64,000 nucleotides of DNA from the NCBI GenBank assembly GCA_014529385.2, contig CM043957.1, positions 68,380,503 through 68,444,502 on the forward strand. The letters run 5' to 3'. The position numbers and the translations under genes are program-made. The notes under the pieces were generated by a model. That model saw nothing but the letters and a program-made list of their open reading frames with translations. It made no database searches and was not told the origin of the DNA. Source of the stretch: Adiantum capillus-veneris. Taxonomy: Eukaryota; Streptophyta; Polypodiopsida; Polypodiales; Pteridaceae. Numbering within the stretch: position 1 is the stretch's first letter; each line of letters begins with the position of its first letter. Below, piece by piece: positions 58,158-64,000 of the stretch.

Positions 58158-58600
58158 CTTTGGTACTCATGAAATTGCGTGAGGCATACGAAATGATGTC
58201 TAGGATACTTCGGCTACAAATTACGAAGGAAAAGCTAGAATTTGATGATCTCAAATCTTTTGATCTTTTCTCATTGAGAAGGAAGCCGTGTTAATAATTG
58301 AAGGCAAAATTGAGATTTTTGACAAAGGTGTTGAAGCACTTGCTACTTCGGATTCGAGAAAGAAGACCAATAGCCGTTGTTACAAATGTGGGAAGCACAA
58401 TCATTTGTTTAGAGATTGCAGATCCAAAAGCAAAGATAGAGGCTCTTTAAAGGATAAAGGCAAAAGCAAGCATAATGAGGAAAGCACTGATAATGACTCT
58501 AGGAAGGATAACAAAGGGACTGATAGTGTGGTGAAGACTATACTGGCAAGGGCTCCCCCCTTCTATTCAAGTAGATACCATTGCCACCACTATCTTTAGC
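58158..58600 (+). pseudogene. Copia gag, element 1, right half
   Basis: Continues the gag interrupted at 52975: TLVLMKLREAYEMMSRILRL, then KEAV..IIEGKIEIFDKGVE and the zinc knuckle CYKCGKHNHLFRDC (about 58378-58420), followed by a Lys/Ser/Asp-rich tail. It stops near 58600; no pol of this element follows. Confidence 0.78.
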
Positions 58601-58900
58601 CAAAGAGAGACTTGTCTGTGGTAGAGAGGGGCAAGCAGTGCTCCCTATAAATAATTTGGACCCTTGTGTTGGAGTTCAAGTTACTGGTGTTTGAACCCGT
58701 GGGTCAGAAGGCTCATGCATCTGGCATTGAACTAATCAGATGTATCTAAAACACTATGGATGAGTGCACCAATCCATGTTGTTGGCCGGATTATGGATAG
58801 GATGTGTTTTAAAGTTCATTATCTTGGAGTATTATGAATGTGATGTGTTCACAATCCACCAATGGGGATTCTTGGATGTAGTGTGGTCTATGTCACAAAC

Positions 58901-59518
58901 TGATGACGTGGCATTGTATGGCAGGATTGATGACGCGGCAGCAATACGAACTCCCTCAAAAGGCGCTGGTTGGCTGACGTGGTTGCTGTACGGAATTCTG
59001 CAAATTGCGTTGGAGGCTTTTGCAGCCTTTTGGAAACTAGTTGCTTTTTGGGACTCTTTGCTTTTGAGTTAGAAGCTTTTGGACCAATTGCTTTTGAGTT
59101 TAATTGCTTTTGGGGCTTTGCTTTTGGCATCCTTGTAAGAATAAAAAGGGCCCAAGGGTCTCACTCTTCAGAGCATTTGGACGTAGAGTCTGAGAGCTGA
59201 GGACCGGCGGGAGTTGTACTTTGATCAAAGATTAATATAAAAGAAGTACCGAAAGGGGCGCCAGTCTTTGGGGCCAATCTCTCTAGGCACGGAACTACGC
59301 CACACTTGTTGACTAAATTGAATTGTGATTTAATTCTGTGAAGTGTTTTAAGTGATTCTTTTGTGTGTCGTGCTCGATTCTCGACTTGGGGTGCCCTATT
59401 GTGCTCTAAGAAAATCCCGATGTGGTGAAGGTTGGCCTTTCTTAAGGCGTGCATCTTACTAGTGGCGACTTATGGAGTGGAGATTATGAGCTCACACGAC
59501 ATGACAGTGGTATCAGAG
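58901..59518 (+). mobile_element. LTR with primer site (element 3)
   Basis: Candidate LTR 58901-59506 (TGATGACGTGGC ... CGACATGACA) followed by the primer site TGGTATCAGAG at 59508. TATA-like boxes lie at ~59134 and ~59230. A small 'ttgcttttg' repeat array lies at 59040-59125. No second LTR is seen. Confidence 0.6.
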
Positions 59519-61450
59519 TATCAGGCGTGTGCTTTTCTCAAAGCAAACCGGTCCTATCAAAGAGCAGACAGGGCACTTGGGCACAATTTTGGAAATTTCT
59601 ATTGAAGAATCTTCATGCCTCGACCTCGGACTTATTAGCCACTCCCACCCTTACTTCATTGCGCATCCCGTCTCATCGCTCTGTCTTACATGGCATAAGC
59701 CAAAAAGAATCCTAGATTACACATGGGTTCTCATGGAGAATCTGACAAGATAACACCTCTCAGCGGAAAGGCAAAGAAAAGTTGAAATCCGGCGTTGGAA
59801 CTGAAGAAAAGAATGAAGATTTGGGCAAATTTTTCGATAAGAGAAGTTTGCTAGAGCGAAGTACGAGCGTCAATTGCAAGTTGACATATGTGTGAGAAGA
59901 TTGATCAAGGACCCTAGAAACCTGAGATTTGCGAAACACTTAAAGAATTACGCGATTGATGAGATTCACTCGAGATGGCGTGACGCCATTGAGTCTCCTC
60001 TCAGGACGGGGTGGAAAGTTGAAAGGACAGACAAGTGCAGAAAAGCGGAAGCTTTACTCACAAGAAGAGTTGGAACAGAATTGGAAAGGACACTGAAAGG
60101 GATATTGATGTACTGACAAGCTGGTTGTTTGTGACAGATAACCGGAAATAGGAGCGAGGACCTCGCATTTGTATGTATTGGGAAGCATGGAGCTGGACAT
60201 CCACTCTTTTGCAACAAGGTGAGCCATCTCCTTGCTTGTTTTGCAGGTGAAATCGAGGATGAGATGGTGAGATGAGGAGCAACGGAAGCTCAGGAATGGA
60301 TCCGTCGATTCAAGATAAGAATGATGAATTTTGAATGAATGGATGATGCCGCATGTTGAATGATTCTAGTGCATCAAGATTCCCATATGAATTAGATGAC
60401 TGGATACTGTGGTGAGCGTATCAAGAGTTCCTGCGGGATGAGATGGCTACACAGGGATCTAGGTGCATCAAGACTTCTGAACGGATGAGATGACTAGATG
60501 ATTGAAACACTTTGCTCAATATGAACTAAGTGTGTGAAGAACTTTAAAATAGGAATTTCCGAAGATGAATTTGATTTATATATGAGATTAATGTTCTCTA
60601 GAAGAAGTTGCTAGATGTGTATAGATAACAGATAACAAGATTAAGAATGAGACGATGACTTTGGAGTAGTGTCAGCTCCCGAATGAACTTGAAGTGGAAG
60701 AGAACGAGGAGATACTCGTTTCGGAACAGGAAAGGTAAAGTGAACGGTGGTTCTTAGTTAAGAACAATCCACCATTGAATGCGAAATGGATGGAGGAGGA
60801 GGACCTAGTAGATCCTCCTCAGATTTGGAACTTTATCTTGACGCTTTTGGTCTAGCATTGGCTATTCAAAGAGTTCACGGAAGTTAGCGGGTTGAATCTG
60901 TTGTAGGTGGGATTGCACAAGAGGGGAGTTACTCCGGTCCTTTGTCACAAATTACTTGGATGGAATAAAGTCACTGATTTCCCTTTGGACTTCAGGGATA
61001 CTGAAGTGCTGACAGTATTCTCCTGGATGACTTTATGAAAGAAGTACTTTGAAATGGGATCCCCGGAAATGATTACTCGCACACGACAATGCTTGATTGG
61101 AATGATTGACAAAATGATTGCAACATTTCGACCTTAAAAATCTCTATAGACATGATCGCAATAAGGATTAGTTAATTCGACATCAGTGAGGTTCAAGATG
61201 GATCTAGATGCGATTACTAAATACGTTGCGGGCAGTCATGGTTTGAGATTTGGAATGAATTTTTTTGTGATTGATTTAATCTGTCAAGTGATGTCATGTG
61301 ACGTGACTGTCGTCTTTGTACAAGTGCTGGATTTGTGTCGTCTAGTGCGTCGGTACTTAGAGTCAGTGTCTACTGAACTGATTTATGGCTTATGTTTGAT
61401 TTGAACCTGAGAAAACAACAAGCTAACTCCTCTCCGAAAACTCCAAAAAA
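59519..61450 (+). pseudogene. Degenerate internal region of element 3
   Basis: Multiple short frames carry gag-like wording (for example VDICVRRLIKDPRNLRFAKH near 59874, and GATEAQEWIRRFKIRMMNFE near 60270) separated by many stops. Its placement just after a primer site indicates retroelement internal sequence, but I cannot assign protein domains with certainty. The right edge against the next, minus-strand element is not determined. Confidence 0.4.
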
Positions 61451-61500
61451 GCATTGAACACGCCACAAAAAATGCTCCAATGTCGGTTCTTGACACTGGA

Positions 61501-62094
61501 GCTCTAATACCATATATGATGTCGAGAGTGGTAGCGGAAGCAGGGCGGATATGGCTGAAAACAATGGCAATAGGTGCACATCTCTCGTATCCGATCGTGG
61601 ACAACAACCTCTGCATGTGGAACCTCTGAGAAACCCCGTCGCGGTGATCTCTTAGATCTGCAAGGTATGCACAATTGGAGAGTTGTCTAGGAAGGAGAGG
61701 GCACAGAAGGAGAGGGATCTACAATACACAAAGGCGCAGAGAAGGGAGGGCAATTTGGAACTAATATGCAAGAAAGAGAAAAGCGCCGGAGAAAGACAAT
61801 GTTGTTAGAGAGAAAATATTGGAGAGAGAGAGACCCAAAACATTGGCAAACTCTGCTAATGCACAAAACTGATGATACAAATGGTTAGGACACTATACCC
61901 TTTATAGAGATCTTGGACACCTTATAAGGTGTCCGACCAACTTCAACTCAGACCAAAAAACCCCATGACCCTAAAATAGGAAAAAAACCTAAAATTTGCT
62001 CGTAAGTGGAACCTTGTGGTACGGGAAAATTAGGAAAGATACCCTTGACCTAGGGCCACCAAGAGGCAAACTATATGACACTACCAACAATATA
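61501..62094 (-). mobile_element. LTR with primer site, minus strand (element 4)
   Basis: On minus the LTR runs 62089 to 61517 (TGTTGGTAGTGTC ... CTCGACATCA, 573 bp) with CTATAAAG near 61907. It is followed by TATA and then the primer site TGGTATTAGAGC (61512-61501). ATATA also occurs on both sides of the LTR (61512-61516, 62090-62094), which could be a target duplication of a solo LTR or coincidence with the primer-site spacer. Little internal sequence remains to the left. Confidence 0.65.
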
Positions 62095-62359
62095 GGGTGG
62101 GTTGAAAACATGCCGAAAATGCGAAAACTACCTTACATCAAGGTGGAACCATATGTAAAATGCGGTACGTAAGGTATGTATTCTTGTATGGATTGAGGTT
62201 TAAGGTAGGTAAAAATACGCACCATTGGTAAAAAAAAAAACTTTAAAGTGAAGAGAAAAATTACCCGGAAAGTGAGGTTTTTGCTCCCTTTGGATAGAAG
62301 CACTCAACCCGGGTCCCTCTAAAGATTTTAGGTGAACATCCTGATCGATAAGTATAGTC

Positions 62360-64000
62360 GTGTTTTTTATAATGAATACACAACCATTAAATACAATCGT
62401 TCCAGGAGCACTAGTTAAGGGTATCTGGGTTGACGTGGAAGAGGGCTGCTACCAGGTACTCTTGGGGAGGCGGGCGTTGGGAGCCGCTCCGAGTAAAGCG
62501 ATCGACAACACCCGAACTCACAGAAACTGGGAAGGACGGGATGAACTAGTGCGTAGCGCGGTAGCGAAATACTCTAAACATGGTTAAGAATGTCCGCTTT
62601 ACAACAAATTTGGATGGGAAACTGTCTGAAAGCCTGGGAGGCGGGGGCAATGACCAAGGTGAACCGAGCTCAACAAGGGAAGCAACACACACTCAGCCCA
62701 CGCATGCCGACCAAATTGAACTTCAAACTAATGGGTTAAGATCCTTTTTGGTGCCCGAGATCGATCCAGTCACCACCCCAAGCAGACTGGCTAGAGAGGA
62801 ACGGGTAATGATGAGAAGTAGGCCTGGGAGGGATGTTTCGGAAGGGATGGTTGGCAAGTTGTGCATTTGGGGCACTAATGAGCACACCGAAGCCTCATTC
62901 AGCAAGGTCTTGAAATGCGCACTGAGGTCAATCTCTCTTTTCCAAGTATTGAGTTTCTGGATCGAACGGGGGCTACCCGATTTGATGTACTTACTTCTAG
63001 TAAACAAGATAGTATTCAATCGGAGAGTAGGCTTAGGTGGTTTGCTTGGCTCTCGCTTCCCTTCGATAGGAGAGTTAGGAACCGACAGGTGCCGACGATG
63101 GAAGTAATGAAATCGCCGATCTTTGCCACGCTTAACATTAATGGACTTTAGTTAAAGTGGGGGGGAGTTTTGGAGTACATGATGTTACAAAAGACTTGGA
63201 ATGTTGTGGGTCTCCAAGAAACTCGAATGTTCCAGGGTGCATGGCACCTTAGAATGGCAGGGTATTCAACATTCCTGGTGTGGTGCCAGGGTCTAACAAA
63301 CCAGGAGCAATGGGACTCGTCACCTTGGTCTCCTAGGAACTAAGAGCCTTCGAGTTGGGAATGTCGGACGTAAATTCCAATTTTGTCCAACTCTTTCCTT
63401 TGAATAGGAAAGAGGGCTGGATTTACGAGAATGTTTAACGTCCCGCAAAGGCAGGTAGTGGATGAATGAGCAGGCTTTCTAAGTACGTTAGCTATGAAGC
63501 ATCATAGGCTGGGTAGAAAGGGCCTTCCTCTCTTGGTAGGAGGGGATTGGAATCTTAGACGATGGCCGATGAAGAGATGGCTCAGGAATGGGGACTTGGA
63601 CTTTAAGATTGTTCAAACGAGAGGCTTTGCACTCTCATACCACTCTTCCCGTTGGTAAAGGATGATCGAACATTGACTTTTTCGTAGACAATAATTTGGC
63701 CCTTCAATTCCTTGGTCATGCCAGTGTCCAAACAACAGTGGATTTGTCGAATCATTGGCTTGTTAAGGTGAAGTTGGTGTGTGATGCGGTACGTGTGGAG
63801 CCTCCCCCACCATCACCCCCTTCCATCAATGCGACAAAAATTGAACTGGCGGCCCAACTCTTCCTGCATCATAACTTCTGGGACTCCCTACCAGAGGCGA
63901 CATAAGAAGGGGAAATCACTCAGTCGGCGGTGAACCGCCAAGCGAAGAGTTTTGAGGAGGCAACTCTAAGAGTCTCGCAAGATGTTGGCGCTTTCTCTGC
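62360..64000 (+). pseudogene. LINE 5' part: ORF2 endonuclease remnant
   Basis: After leader-like frames (62360-63110) a LINE apurinic-type endonuclease is recognisable in shifting frames: IFATLNINGL (63118-63150), NVVGLQETRMFQG (about 63200-63237), LLVGGDWNLRRW (about 63530-63565), then IDFFVDNNLALQFLGHASVQ and LSNHWLVKVKL (63672-63775), the SNHW standing for the usual SDH motif. These are the conserved metal- and phosphate-binding blocks of the EEP nuclease that nicks target DNA. At least three frame breaks make it inactive. Reverse transcriptase would follow beyond the window end. Confidence 0.75.

Overview
This is a gene-poor, transposon-dense stretch of a large nuclear plant genome. The signs are retroelements primed by initiator-Met tRNA (TGGTATYAGAGC primer sites at seven places), plant LINE, Ty1/copia, Ty3/gypsy, CACTA and hAT-like DNA transposons, AT-rich introns with GT..AG borders, and a plant-type histone H4. 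Very long (CT/GA)n, (CA/TG)n and poly-C tracts occur every few kilobases. I cannot name the species; a non-seed land plant would fit but is not proven.

Layout. 1-3.9 kb: a decayed LINE (reverse transcriptase to C-terminal zinc finger) broken by LTRs of one family, one of them a complete solo LTR with a perfect target duplication. 4.0-7.7 kb: a Ty3-type gag fragment split by a 3.06-kb minus-strand LTR element with very short LTRs, which carries a hAT-like MITE and a long foldback. 7.7-8.6 kb: a broken two-exon host-like gene on the minus strand. 8.7-13.5 kb: no genes, but a striking 105-bp hairpin at 12.85 kb.

13,539-28,736: the main discovery, a 15.2-kb CACTA-superfamily DNA transposon. It has 34-bp perfect terminal inverted repeats starting CACAAGGAGC, a TAT target duplication and subterminal repeat arrays (five units at exact 26-bp spacing at the right end). 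It carries a GC-rich leader exon, a TNP2/TNPD-like transposase (two in-frame stops, plus a truncated upstream copy) and a second nine-exon gene. The order parallels the TNPD/TNPA organisation of maize En/Spm. A solo-like LTR, a 615-bp tandem duplication and a hAT MITE lie inside it.

29.9-32.2 kb: an intronless histone H4 gene with unusual substitutions, a 143-bp (GA)n tract in its leader, and two more copies of its upstream motif nearby. 35.8-45.8 kb: a decayed chromodomain-bearing Ty3/gypsy element with ~2-kb LTRs, an LTR-borne coding exon, an extra ORF before gag, and a complex 3' end where a second full LTR with duplicated flank follows a truncated 3' LTR. 48.1-50.05 kb: a LINE 3' end and three exons of a plant BRCT-domain gene. 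51.5-62.1 kb: a retroelement cluster with a nearly complete copia (minus) nested in the gag of another copia (plus), and two further LTR-plus-primer-site remnants. 62.5-64 kb: a LINE endonuclease remnant running off the window.

Host genes with real support are histone H4 and the BRCT gene; everything else is mobile DNA or its debris.
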